Under the pieces are notes generated by a model. It saw nothing but the letters and a program-made list of their open reading frames with translations, did not search any database and was not told where the DNA came from. A stretch of DNA of 64,000 nt from Microbacterium esteraromaticum (GTDB lineage Bacteria > Actinomycetota > Actinomycetes > Actinomycetales > Microbacteriaceae), in contig NZ_CP118100.1 of assembly GCF_028747645.1 (NCBI RefSeq), positions 1,736,001 through 1,800,000 on the forward strand, written 5' to 3'. This document shows, in pieces, positions 26,794-34,661 of this stretch. The position numbers and the translations under genes were made by a program. Position 1 is the first letter of the stretch. Every line of letters begins with the position of its first letter.

Positions 26794-27537
26794 ATGGCAC
26801 AGGCAATCGGCGTAGACATCGGCGGCACCGGCATCAAGGCGGGAATCGTCAACCTGCAGACCGGCACGCTCGATTCCGACCGCGTCCGTGTACCCACGCC
26901 TGAGGGCGCGCGCCCGCAGGACGTTCTCGAGACCGTCCGCGGTGTGCTGGACACGCTCGGTGTCGCCCAGTCGACCCTGCCGCTCGGCGTCGCGTTCCCC
27001 GCCATCGTGAAGTACGGCAAGACACTGTCCGCGGCGAACATCGCCAAGGAATGGGTGGACTTCGAGGCCGAACGCTTCTTCGAGCAGGGGCTGGGGCGCG
27101 ACATCACCTTCGTCAACGACGCCGACGCAGCCGGCGTTGCAGAGGCGCGCCACGGCGCGGCACGGGATGCCCGTGGCCTGACGATCATGACCACGCTCGG
27201 CACCGGCATCGGCTCAGCTTTCCTCTACGACGGCGTGCTCATCCCGAACACCGAGCTCGGACACCTCAACCGCGAGGGCGAATCGATCGAGCGCTGGACG
27301 GCCTACTCCGCGATGGAGCGCGAGAACCTGTCGTGGGAGGCCTGGTCCGCTCGCCTGCAGGAGTTCTACCGCCACGTCGAGTTCCTGTTCAGCCCCGATC
27401 TGTTCGTCGTCGGCGGCGGCGTCTCGAAGCACCCCGAGAGGTTCCTGCCGTTGCTCGACCTGCGCACCCCCATCGTCGCGGCCGTGCACCGCAACGCCTC
27501 GGGCATCATCGGCGCCGCGTCGCTCGCCGCGCACTGA
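26794..27537 (+). CDS. ppgK: Polyphosphate glucokinase (ROK family)
   Basis: A 247-residue cytosolic sugar kinase that phosphorylates glucose with polyphosphate or ATP, typical of actinobacteria. The phosphate loop GVDIGGTGIKAGIV, the sugar site GVAFPAIVKYG, NDADAAG with the catalytic Asp, LGTGIGSAFLYDG and NTELGHLNR are all present. Divergent from the GS operon with a leaderless promoter. It ends at a short hairpin and marks the left edge of the accessory islet at 27.5-30.4 kb. Confidence 0.93.
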   Translation: MAQAIGVDIGGTGIKAGIVNLQTGTLDSDRVRVPTPEGARPQDVLETVRGVLDTLGVAQSTLPLGVAFPAIVKYGKTLSAANIAKEWVDFEAERFFEQGLGRDITFVNDADAAGVAEARHGAARDARGLTIMTTLGTGIGSAFLYDGVLIPNTELGHLNREGESIERWTAYSAMERENLSWEAWSARLQEFYRHVEFLFSPDLFVVGGGVSKHPERFLPLLDLRTPIVAAVHRNASGIIGAASLAAH

Positions 27538-27554
27538 GCGCTCTCAGAGAGCGC
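27538..27554 (+). terminator. Short hairpin at the ppgK stop
   Basis: GCGCTCTC-A-GAGAGCGC, a 17-base palindrome just after the ppgK stop codon. The loop is very tight and there is no T tract, so termination is only possible. Confidence 0.35.
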
Positions 27555-27737
27555 AGACAGTCCTGCGCGACGGCGCGGTACGCAAATGCGTTGGCGAGCA
27601 TCGGCATGAACTTTGGCCGGCTCCGTTCCTGTGGTCGAGGAGACGGTTCTCGTCGCATCAACTGAGATCTTCCGACCTCACTGTGAGTGTCGGAGCTAGT
27701 CCGTCGGGCTCCTATGTTCGAGCCGCCTGATTGCGGG

Positions 27738-27980
27738 ATCGGACGGTCCCCCTGCGGACTGACGACCAAACTGCACCTAGCCTGCGACCGCCGTGGCCGT
27801 CCGTTGGGGATGTTGATCGCACGGGGAACACCAACGACACCACAATGATGACCCTCCTGCTCGACGACATCCGGCTGCCCCGCGACGGGAAGGCAGGCCA
27901 CGGACCTGCCCGACCGGGCCGCGATCTGCCTCGCCGCGACACTGATCTGGTTCAAGACGAACCTCGTGGCGCCGCGCTAA
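27738..27980 (+). pseudogene. IS5-family transposase remnant
   Basis: Three short stretches in different frames read like the middle and end of an IS5-type DDE transposase: GRSPCGLTTKLHLACDRRG and RPLGMLIARG, then a stop; TLLLDDIRLPRDG after a frameshift; and DRAAICLAATLIW, a typical IS5 C-terminus, ending at TAA 27978-27980. The DDE core between the second and third is deleted, and no terminal inverted repeats are recognisable. It is a decayed insertion sequence at the 3' end of the RES gene and evidence of past transfer here. Confidence 0.7.
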
Positions 27981-28486
27981 TCTGCGGCGCCTCCCAGTTG
28001 TCCGCCCAGCCGGATGGTCGGCGCGTCGACCGCGTTCCAGCGGAAAAGCACCAAGTGCCAGAGCCCCGGGCGCTTGCGCGATGGGTCGATCAGGCCGTTG
28101 GCGCCGACCTCGACGAGACGATCGCGCACCGCCCACGACGACGGCGTTCCTCCGGCGTCGGCGATGTCTTGCCAGGGAGCGACCGCGTCAGCGAGGTCGA
28201 CGCCAGCCGCCTGCAGCGCGTTCGCATCGCGCAGATCGACGATGCCAGATGCCTCGACGTCGAGCTCGACGATCTCCAGCGCCACCGGCCGGGCGTCCCT
28301 GTGAGCGATCATCGCGACCTCGACCCCGTCGACCGATGAACTCAAGTAGAGCGTCGGTTCGTGCACTCTTGAGTACCTGCCTGCCGACCGCGACCCCGCG
28401 ATCGCGAACTCACGGAAGTTCGGATCAATCGCTCGATAGAATCTGCCACGGATCGCGGGAGCGAAGATCGAGTCGATGCTAGTCAC
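27977..28486 (-). CDS. RES-domain protein (putative NAD+-degrading toxin-like), orphan
   Basis: A 169-residue protein with RES-family features: GRFYRAIDPNF, AGRYSRVHEPTLYLSSS and GVEVAMIAH, giving Arg, Ser and Glu in the expected order, and the end GLIDPSRKRPGLWHLVLF. RES toxins such as MbcT degrade NAD+ and are usually neutralised by an Xre/MbcA-type antitoxin encoded just upstream. I see no such gene in the 500 bases upstream (28487-28985). GTG start; its stop lies within the IS5 remnant. It may be an orphan, a decayed module, or a stand-alone RES protein. The family call is reasonably sure; toxicity is inference. Confidence 0.7.
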   Translation of the reverse strand: MTSIDSIFAPAIRGRFYRAIDPNFREFAIAGSRSAGRYSRVHEPTLYLSSSVDGVEVAMIAHRDARPVALEIVELDVEASGIVDLRDANALQAAGVDLADAVAPWQDIADAGGTPSSWAVRDRLVEVGANGLIDPSRKRPGLWHLVLFRWNAVDAPTIRLGGQLGGAAD

Positions 28487-28985
28487 GATGACAGCATCTC
28501 ACCGCACGCGAACGCCGCGATCCGGAGACGGAACTTGATCAGCACGCCGTAGGCGCGTTGTCGCACGCGGTCTCGCGCGTGGGCTATCGCGCATACGAGA
28601 AGAGCGGGTCAATCTATGGATCAAGAATGTCGGCGAACGGACGGCCGCCTACACGTATGCCCTTGTCAACTACCCGAACCTCACCGAGCGTATCGAGGAA
28701 CCGTCAACGGGACACCGGACACTCCCCCGGTGGCCTCCCTCGCCGACGTTGAGGTATCAGCCTTCAGAGCGTGAGGTTGCGTCGCTCGCCGGGGCGTTGG
28801 TCGCCAAGATCTGATGCTCGCATCCAACGAATCCCTCCCTCGGCGCCTCCCCTGGATTCGCAAAGTACTCAGTACGACAGTCTGCGCCTTGGACGTGGGG
28901 GCATCATGCGATGGTCGGTGGCGGCCAGGGCTCACTCTCACACACAGGGCGAGAGCTCAGCGCCGAGGGACAGGCCAATTAGTGT
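28487..28985. other. Stretch without a recognisable gene
   Basis: About 500 bases between the RES gene and the PadR-linked membrane gene. Only short open stretches are seen on both strands. One plus-strand frame near 28590-28810 reads NLWIKNVGERTAAYTYALV and ends at TGA 28812-28814; it has no clear start, ribosome site or family. It is probably the debris of a lost gene. Confidence 0.5.
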
Positions 28986-29669
28986 TCAGGCCGGCGCCAC
29001 GACCACCTTTCGCTGCTCGCCGCGACGCATCAGAAGCACCGTGACGATGGCCGCCGCTGCAACGAGCACGGTGGAGAACATCGGAAATGCGAAGAACACG
29101 GCGAAGCTACCACCCGCGAGGACGACCAGTCCAAAAACAACGACGGCGAGGAAGGAAGGCATCTCCCTGAGGGCAGGGTTGGTCAACGCAGCCAATGCAC
29201 CGCCGTACAGCAGCACCGACACACCCACCGAGATCAGCAGTGCTGGGTTCGAAATCCACGTACCGTCGACTCCGGCGTACCAGAGTTCATACGCGACGCT
29301 GGTGGCGACCGCCCCGAGGACGCCCAGAAGCACTGCCACCCATCGGACATGCAGCACGCGCGACGATGCCTGCGCGGCGCACGCCACCGCAAGAATGGCG
29401 AGAGCGGGCGCGACCCCCACAAGAGCGATGCGCGCGTATGCGTCTGGACCATCCCGGAAGGCGGGGCTTGCGATGAAGGCGACAGCTGCGATCGCTACAA
29501 CAGCGCTCAGCACCGATAAGACAACGGGTACCGCCCAGCGGACCTTGAATGCTGCGGCCATGATCGACTCCTTCCACGCCCGCTCTGGGTGATTGCGCTT
29601 TGCATCGGCGAGCATGTCCCGCAGGACACGATCGTCGGGGATCTCCACGGTGCGCGGGGAAAGACTCAT
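28986..29669 (-). CDS. Hypothetical membrane protein of a PadR operon
   Basis: A 227-residue protein with about 55 cytoplasmic N-terminal residues (SPRTVEIPDDRVLRDML, AKRNHPERAWKESI) and seven or so hydrophobic segments, ending in a basic tail RRGEQRKVVV. No family recognised. The ATG overlaps the TGA of the padR gene (ATGA), the usual arrangement for a PadR-regulated membrane protein. PadR-linked proteins of this sort often respond to membrane stress or toxic compounds, which is inference here. Confidence 0.75.
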   Translation of the reverse strand: MSLSPRTVEIPDDRVLRDMLADAKRNHPERAWKESIMAAAFKVRWAVPVVLSVLSAVVAIAAVAFIASPAFRDGPDAYARIALVGVAPALAILAVACAAQASSRVLHVRWVAVLLGVLGAVATSVAYELWYAGVDGTWISNPALLISVGVSVLLYGGALAALTNPALREMPSFLAVVVFGLVVLAGGSFAVFFAFPMFSTVLVAAAAIVTVLLMRRGEQRKVVVAPA

Positions 29670-29986
29670 GCAGTCGCCCCTCTCAAGCCCAGCGATGCCA
29701 TCGCGATCTGTGATCTGGTGGCCATCTGCGTCGCTTCCGTGGCGAGAGCGTCGACGCCAGAAGGGCTGAGCACGAAATAGCGCCGCACGCGCCCGTCCAC
29801 GATCTCGTCGCCAGCCGGGATGACAAACCCAGCGTTCTCCAGCTTGTTCAATGCCGCGTACAGAGTGGCGACACCAGGCCTCCGCTTGGTCATTCGTTCG
29901 ACTTCCTCGATGAGCGCATATCCGTGCCGTCGAGCCGGCGCTAGAGCCGTCAAGATGTCGAACTGCAGTCTGGTCATCTCCGCCAT
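29666..29986 (-). CDS. PadR family transcriptional regulator
   Basis: A 106-residue winged-helix repressor. LQFDILTALAPARRHGYALIEEV, ATLYAALNKLENAGFV and GRVRRYFVLSPSG are typical PadR motifs. It starts at the ATG at 29986, six bases after a TAGCTT -10 box (a second ATG is at 29977). A perfect 17-bp-arm palindrome covers the -35 and spacer of this promoter, so it almost certainly represses itself and the following membrane gene. Confidence 0.9.
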   Translation of the reverse strand: MAEMTRLQFDILTALAPARRHGYALIEEVERMTKRRPGVATLYAALNKLENAGFVIPAGDEIVDGRVRRYFVLSPSGVDALATEATQMATRSQIAMASLGLRGATA

Positions 29987-29992
29987 GCCTAC

Positions 29993-30021
29993 AAGCTACA
30001 GAACAGGCATATTCTTCGCAA
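29993..30021 (-). promoter_or_regulatory. padR promoter
   Basis: Minus strand: TTGCGA (30016-30021), 17-base spacer, TAGCTT (29993-29998), 6 bases, ATG. A leaderless promoter whose -35 and spacer lie inside the operator palindrome. Confidence 0.65.
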
Positions 30022-30038
30022 GAAGAATATGCCTGTTC
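30001..30038. promoter_or_regulatory. Palindromic operator of the padR operon
   Basis: Perfect inverted repeat GAACAGGCATATTCTTC (30001-30017) / GAAGAATATGCCTGTTC (30022-30038) with 4-base spacer GCAA. AT-rich compared with its surroundings. It overlaps the padR promoter, as expected for autorepression. It could also form a cruciform. Confidence 0.8.
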
Positions 30039-30099
30039 TATCGGTTGATCAGTTGCACTTGCTGGCGATCCAGCCAGCCGCAGTCTTGACACTCTTCCA

Positions 30100-30360
30100 C
30101 ATCGCGGGTTCCACTGGGGGTCAAATCCAGCGAAGCCCCTGCGGCAGATGTACCGACCCTTCCCTGTGCGGTCATGCAACCACGCTGCGAGCCAGGTGAA
30201 CCCATCGACCAGGTCGACACCCACCCACGGGTCTGCAACCAGGGGGAAAGCAATGGCACTATCAGCGTGGACGTGCTGGGCAAGAGCATCCACGGAGACC
30301 CGGCAGACTCCGACGACCGCACGCGGGACGCGATCGATAGCGTTCTCGGGGATTCTGCGG
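30100..30360 (-). pseudogene. Possible remnant of a secreted (DUF2599-like) protein
   Basis: On the minus strand AIAFPLVADPWVGVDLVDG and FTWLAAWLHDRTGKGRYIC resemble the mature part of actinobacterial secreted proteins with the ADPWxGxDL motif. After a frame change there is an end-like MWKSVKTAAGWIASKCN. The N-terminal half and signal peptide are missing and no single frame is complete. The identification is tentative. Confidence 0.3.
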
Positions 30361-30378
30361 ACTCTGTGCGGACCAAGA

Positions 30379-30415
30379 AACCCTCCTGACCAAGGAATCC
30401 CAGGTCAGAAGGGTT
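30379..30415 (-). terminator. Terminator of rnpB
   Basis: Minus strand: stem AACCCTTCTGACC / GGTCAGGAGGGTT (13 bp with one G-T pair) and an 11-base loop, followed by TCTTGG. It starts five bases past the mature 3' end of rnpB. Confidence 0.7.
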
Positions 30416-30420
30416 AATGC

Positions 30421-30792
30421 GAGTGGGCCGGCCTGTACGCCGGGTTCTGTTCAGGAGTTCTTCGCTCCCTTGACGGCCATCTCTCTCGACGACACGTTGC
30501 CGTGCCGTTCCAGCAACCTACCCGAGGACTCGGCGGGCCGCGTCAACGTCCTCTGTCTGGTCTTGCTCCGGGCGAGGTTTACCTGGCGGGATGTGTCACC
30601 ACGTCCCCCGGTGGTCTCTTACACCACCCTTTCACCCTTACCCGTCAGCCGTGAGGCACGACGGGCGGTCTTCTCTCTGTGGCACTGTCTCGCGGATCGC
30701 TCCGGGTGGGTGTTACCCACCGCCCTGCCCTGTGGAGCCCGGACGTTCCTCGGTGCGCTCTCGCGCCACGCGACCGTCCGGCCGACCCACTC
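30421..30792 (-). ncRNA. rnpB: RNase P RNA (bacterial class A)
   Basis: Ribozyme subunit of RNase P that matures tRNA 5' ends, about 372 nt. The 5' end GAGTGGGTCGGCC pairs with the 3' end GGCCGGCCCACTC (helix P1). The conserved core GAGGAACGTCCGGGCTCCAC follows the 5' arm, and GGGTAAGGGTGAAAGGGTG and GAACAGAACCCGGCGTACAG are conserved late segments. The -10 box TAGAAT lies 8 bases before the 5' end, and a hairpin terminator follows the 3' end. Open frames crossing this region are fortuitous. Confidence 0.95.
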
Positions 30793-30800
30793 ACCCTCTG

Positions 30801-30806
30801 ATTCTA
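30801..30806 (-). promoter_or_regulatory. -10 box of rnpB
   Basis: TAGAAT on the minus strand, eight bases before the predicted 5' end of RNase P RNA. Confidence 0.6.
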
Positions 30807-30816
30807 CGTGCCTGCG

Positions 30817-32550
30817 CTATGCGTGCTTCGCCGCATCGGCGCCGATGTGCACGTCCAACGGGATGTCGATGTCGAATCCGGGGAACAACCGCCGCGTCGC
30901 TGCGTCGGCCGCGGCGCGCAATACCCCTGCGACGGCATCGGCCTGGTCAAGCGGGGCGTGCACGATCACCTCATCGTGCAGGAAGAACGCCAGATGCGCG
31001 TGCGAGCCGAACACCGGGCCCGAGTCGGGCGCGGGAGCGGATGCCGTCGGCAGGGCGGTGAGGCGATGCCGAATCTCTGCCAACCAGAGCAGCGCCCACT
31101 CGGCCGCGGTGCCCTGCACGACGAAGTTGCGGGTGAAGCGGCCGCGCTCGCGCGCTCGACTGCGCGCCCGGGACTCATCCCCTCCGGCCGCGTCAGGGGC
31201 GCTCGCGCGCGATTGCTCGCTGCGCCATCCCTCGTCGGGGCGGGGCGAACTGCGCCCCAGCAGCGTGCTGACCACGCCGCCCTGTTCGCCGCTGCGAGCC
31301 GCCGCGTCGACAAGGCCCATCGCCCGCGGATACACCTTTCGCAGCCGGGGCACCAGCCGGCCACTCTCCCCCGTCGTGGCGCCGTACATCGCACCCAGCA
31401 CGGCGTACTTGGCCTCCTCACGCGTGGCCACGGCGCCGGACCGCACCACACCCTCGTACAGGTCTCGGCCGCGGGCCGCCTCTGCCATGGCCGTATCGCG
31501 TGACATCGCCGCCAGAACGCGGGGCTCCAGCTGCGCCACGTCCGCCGCCACCAATGTCCATCCGGGGTCGGCCGACACCGCCTGGCGCAGCAGGCGCGGG
31601 ATCTGTAACGCTCCCCCGCCCACCGAAGCCCACCGCCCCGTGACGACGCCACCGGTGAGATACACGGGTCGGAAGCGCCCATCACGCACCCACTCGTCCA
31701 ACCACGCCCACCCGTTCGCAGTGAACAGCCGCGACAGCCGCTTGTACTCCAGCAACGGTTCCACCACGGGGTGCTCGATCTGTGACAGCTCCCACTTCGA
31801 CGTCGATTCGACGAACACGCCGGCGCGATGCAGGGCGCGCAGCAGCCGAGGCGGACTATCGGGGTTGAGTGTCGGGTCATCCAGAAGATCGCCGATCGCC
31901 GTTGCGAGGCGCGCCATGTGCGCGGGCCTCGCCCCGCGCATCGGCCGCGGCCCCAACTGCTGGTGCAGGATGCCCTCGTGCACGTCGACGCTCCAGGGCA
32001 GGCCGGCGGCGGTCATCTCCTCTGCCACCAGCGCACCGGCGGACTCCGCCGCGCACAACAGGCGCAACCGGCCATCGGCACTTGTGCGCAGAGCCGTGAG
32101 CTGGGCGACCCATTGGGCGTGCACCGCATCGAATTGATCGGCCGGCGCGGGTGCGCCGAGATCGACGTCGAACAGGCCGGGTTGGCCGGTCTCGCTCTCC
32201 GCCTCGTCGGTACGCATCCACAGCGGCGAAGGCGTCACCGGCGCGTTCAGCGCGGCCGTGTCACGGAGGATCGCATGACACAGCACCAGATCATGAGCTC
32301 GTCGCGGGCGCACACCCGCGGCCAGGAGCCGTGGCGCGAAGGAGCGCAGACTGCGCACCGTCCAGCGCGGCACGAGCTCCGCTTCGATCTGCCGGACGCG
32401 CGCAACAAGTTCGGTGTCCGCGACGTGCTCGGGTTGCGCATCCGGGTTCTGTTCAGTGCACAACGCGATCTGCCATCCACCGTCCGGTGCGCGCCCCACC
32501 ACCGCATGCACCGGATCGGGGCTCAGGTGCGTCTGCCGGGCATCCGACAT
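30817..32550 (-). CDS. PolA-like DNA polymerase with bifunctional 3'-5' exonuclease/polymerase architecture
   Basis: A 577-residue family A polymerase without the 5' nuclease of PolA, usually annotated in actinobacteria as bifunctional 3'-5' exonuclease/DNA polymerase. The exonuclease-like N-terminal half is weak and I cannot see its carboxylate motifs. The polymerase half has motif A (VAADVAQLEPRVLAAM, with Asp but a changed DYSQIELR), motif B (AKYAVLGAMYGATTG) and motif C (FFLHDEVIVHA). A 20-residue Ser/Arg-rich insertion (EQSRASAPDAAGGDESRARS) sits between B and C. A GTG lies directly before the chosen ATG. Whether it polymerises DNA in vivo is untested. Confidence 0.82.
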   Translation of the reverse strand: MSDARQTHLSPDPVHAVVGRAPDGGWQIALCTEQNPDAQPEHVADTELVARVRQIEAELVPRWTVRSLRSFAPRLLAAGVRPRRAHDLVLCHAILRDTAALNAPVTPSPLWMRTDEAESETGQPGLFDVDLGAPAPADQFDAVHAQWVAQLTALRTSADGRLRLLCAAESAGALVAEEMTAAGLPWSVDVHEGILHQQLGPRPMRGARPAHMARLATAIGDLLDDPTLNPDSPPRLLRALHRAGVFVESTSKWELSQIEHPVVEPLLEYKRLSRLFTANGWAWLDEWVRDGRFRPVYLTGGVVTGRWASVGGGALQIPRLLRQAVSADPGWTLVAADVAQLEPRVLAAMSRDTAMAEAARGRDLYEGVVRSGAVATREEAKYAVLGAMYGATTGESGRLVPRLRKVYPRAMGLVDAAARSGEQGGVVSTLLGRSSPRPDEGWRSEQSRASAPDAAGGDESRARSRARERGRFTRNFVVQGTAAEWALLWLAEIRHRLTALPTASAPAPDSGPVFGSHAHLAFFLHDEVIVHAPLDQADAVAGVLRAAADAATRRLFPGFDIDIPLDVHIGADAAKHA

Positions 32551-32589
32551 CACCGCGTCACGGTCGAACGGCGCGTGCGTCGCGTCGAA

Positions 32590-33321
32590 TCACAGCCCCG
32601 ACTCGTCCGTACGCACGAGGATGCCACCGCACTCGGGGCACGAGACGACGTCGTCGGAAGCCGCGCGGCGAACCTCGTTCAGATCAGTTCCGGCCAGCAT
32701 CATCTGACATCCCTCGCAGACGCCCCGGCGCAGCAGACCGACACCCACGCCGCGAGATGCGCGCCGTTCGTAATCGGCGAGCAGCTCCGGTGCAACCGAC
32801 GCAGCCAAAGCCGCACGATCGCGCGACAGATGCTCGCACTCGGTCGCGGCCGCCGCCATCTCGGCCTTGGCCGCGGCGGTCAACTGGGCACCCTCGGACT
32901 GCGTCTGGTCGATCAGCGCCTGCTGTGCGTCAACGGCGGCCTGTGCCTCTTCGACTCGCCCCATCACGTCGAGCTCGTCATCCTCGAGCGAACTGATCCG
33001 GCGCCCGAGGCTCTCGATCTCGTTCTCAAGCGCCTGCGCCTGCTTGGGGTCGGTCGCCGCCGCCAGACGCTCGGCGTCACGGTCGCGGCGCTGTGCGGCC
33101 AACGCGACGTCCGACTCGAGCCGACGCAGATCGGCACGGGCGTCGTCGAGGGTTCCGGTCAGCGCCGTGAGTTCGCCCAGTTGCTGCTTGCGGACCGCCG
33201 CGAGCTCATTGATGCGAGCGCCCTGCGCCGGTGTCTTGCTCGCCCGCTCCGCCTGGCCGATCTTACGATCCAGGTCGGCGATGTCGAGCAGGGTGCGCTG
33301 GTTCTCAGGGGTGGCCTTCAC
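32590..33321 (-). CDS. Coiled-coil zinc ribbon protein (CT398-like)
   Basis: A 243-residue protein. Residues from about 5 to 170 are a long antiparallel coiled coil rich in Ala, Glu, Asp, Arg and Gln (LLDIADLDRKIGQAE through DQTQSEGAQL). The C-terminus is a four-cysteine zinc ribbon (CEGCQMML and SCPECGGIL). Such proteins are widespread, similar to chlamydial CT398, and linked by structure to transcription or flagellar roles without firm function. The GTG start follows a TAGGTT box by 7 bases. Upstream open frame is not conserved-looking. Confidence 0.87.
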   Translation of the reverse strand: MKATPENQRTLLDIADLDRKIGQAERASKTPAQGARINELAAVRKQQLGELTALTGTLDDARADLRRLESDVALAAQRRDRDAERLAAATDPKQAQALENEIESLGRRISSLEDDELDVMGRVEEAQAAVDAQQALIDQTQSEGAQLTAAAKAEMAAAATECEHLSRDRAALAASVAPELLADYERRASRGVGVGLLRRGVCEGCQMMLAGTDLNEVRRAASDDVVSCPECGGILVRTDESGL

Positions 33322-33328
33322 AGTGTCA

Positions 33329-33334
33329 AACCTA
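33329..33334 (-). promoter_or_regulatory. Leaderless -10 box of the zinc ribbon gene, overlapping the upstream stop codon
   Basis: TAGGTT on the minus strand, 7 bases (TGACACT) before the GTG. Its TAG is also the stop codon of the YchJ-like gene. Confidence 0.5.
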
Positions 33335-33739
33335 TCTGCTGGCGACGACGCCGTCGACGTAGAACCACGAGCCGTCCTCACGCACGAACCGGCTGCGCTC
33401 ACGCATCGACCCGCGTTCGGCGCCCTGACGATAAAACGCCTCGAACTCAACCACGCCTTCATCGTCGAACGGTCCGCCGCGCTGCTGATCGAGGATGTCG
33501 AGACGGTACCAGCGCACGTCGTCATCCAGCTCGAGGTCATCGGGGCGCGTGCTCGTATGCCAGGTGCGCAGCAGATGACCAGCATCGCCGATCGCGAACG
33601 CCGTAAAACGAGAGCGCATCAACCGCAGCGCACCAGGAGCCTCACCCGACTTCAGCACCGGGCCGCAACACGCACCGAAGAGGTTCCCGCTCGTGCACGG
33701 GCAACGCTGTTCATCGGTGGGCAGCGAGGATTTCGACAT
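33332..33739 (-). CDS. YchJ/UPF0225-like SEC-C motif protein
   Basis: A 135-residue protein. The N-terminal CPCTSGNLFGACCGPVL is the SEC-C-type zinc motif of the YchJ family, followed by the NTF2-like segment LMRSRFTAFAIGDAGHLLRT and the end FVREDGSWFYVDG. Found across bacteria; no established function. The ATG at 33739 has only a weak GGATG 13 bases upstream. It precedes the zinc ribbon and PolA-like genes on the same strand. Confidence 0.88.
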   Translation of the reverse strand: MSKSSLPTDEQRCPCTSGNLFGACCGPVLKSGEAPGALRLMRSRFTAFAIGDAGHLLRTWHTSTRPDDLELDDDVRWYRLDILDQQRGGPFDDEGVVEFEAFYRQGAERGSMRERSRFVREDGSWFYVDGVVASR

Positions 33740-33776
33740 GTGACCATCGTCGCATCCTGCTCTCCCGCTCGGCGCG

Positions 33777-33782
33777 TAGGCT
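33777..33782 (+). promoter_or_regulatory. -10 box of the aldo/keto reductase gene
   Basis: TAGGCT, giving a leader of about 20 bases that contains the ribosome site GAAAGGAG before the ATG at 33809. Confidence 0.45.
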
Positions 33783-33808
33783 GACCGAACCCGCCGAAAG
33801 GAGCACCC

Positions 33809-34648
33809 ATGACCGAGGTCCCGTTCTTCACCGCCCACAACGGCTTCCGGATGCCGGCGATCGGCCTGGGCACGTACCGCCTCAACGGAGATGCGGGTGC
33901 CGAAGCCGTCACCGCCGCGATCGCACTCGGATACCGCTTGATCGATTCGGCGTTCAACTACGAGAACGAAGGCGCCGTCGGCGCCGGCATCGCAGCATCC
34001 GATGTGGATCGCTCTGATCTCATCGTCACGACCAAGCTGCCCGGCCGCCACCACGAGAGCGCCCGAGCTCGCGTGAGCATCGAAGAGAGCCGATACCGGC
34101 TCGGTCTCGACGCCACCGACCTGCACCTGATCCACTGGCCCAACCCCGCGCGCGATCTGTATGCGCAGGCGTGGCAAGCGCTCGTGGACGCGCAACAGCG
34201 CGGCACCGTCCGCCAGATCGGCGTGTCGAACTTCCTCCCCGAGCACCTGGATCGCATCGAGCGCGAGTCCGGCGTGCGGCCGGTGACGAACCAGATCGAG
34301 GTGCACCCGCACTTCCCGCAGGAAGAGGCCGTGCGACTTCATGCCGAGCGCGGCATACTCACGGTCGCCTGGAGCCCTCTCGGGCGGGCCGGAGAACTAC
34401 TGGCAGAACCGGTCATCGTCGACATCGCATCCGCGCATGGCATCACGCCGGCACAGACCGTGCTCGCGTGGCATGCGGCGAGAGGCACGGTCTCGATCCC
34501 CAAGGCCTCGTCAGCCGCCCATCAGCGGGCGAACCTTGCCGCTGCCGCAGTGGTGCTCTCACCCGGCGAAGTCGAGGCCATCACCGGACTGGGGCGACCC
34601 GACGGGCGACTCTTCGACGCGGATCCCGCGCATCACCAGGAGCTGTGA
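33809..34648 (+). CDS. Aldo/keto reductase
   Basis: NADPH-dependent reductase of the AKR superfamily, 279 aa. The catalytic tetrad Asp46, Tyr51, Lys76 and His109 is visible in LIDSAFNYENE, VTTKLPG and LIHWPNP. VSNFLPEHLD and the cofactor-binding IPKASS are also present. It resembles the 2,5-diketogluconate reductase group, but the substrate cannot be named. GAAAGGAG precedes the ATG. Convergent with the GAP-family gene, separated by a palindrome. Confidence 0.92.
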   Translation: MTEVPFFTAHNGFRMPAIGLGTYRLNGDAGAEAVTAAIALGYRLIDSAFNYENEGAVGAGIAASDVDRSDLIVTTKLPGRHHESARARVSIEESRYRLGLDATDLHLIHWPNPARDLYAQAWQALVDAQQRGTVRQIGVSNFLPEHLDRIERESGVRPVTNQIEVHPHFPQEEAVRLHAERGILTVAWSPLGRAGELLAEPVIVDIASAHGITPAQTVLAWHAARGTVSIPKASSAAHQRANLAAAAVVLSPGEVEAITGLGRPDGRLFDADPAHHQEL

Positions 34649-34661
34649 CGGGTCCCGTCAC
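34645..34661. terminator. Palindrome between convergent genes
   Basis: GTGACGGG-T-CCCGTCAC, 8-bp arms around one base. It spans the stop codon of the reductase and abuts that of the next gene. Confidence 0.45.

Noticed and set aside
30470..32137. A plus-strand open frame over RNase P RNA and the PolA-like gene
   Set aside because: rnpB has conserved core elements and paired ends on the minus strand; the frame is Ser/Arg-rich noise.
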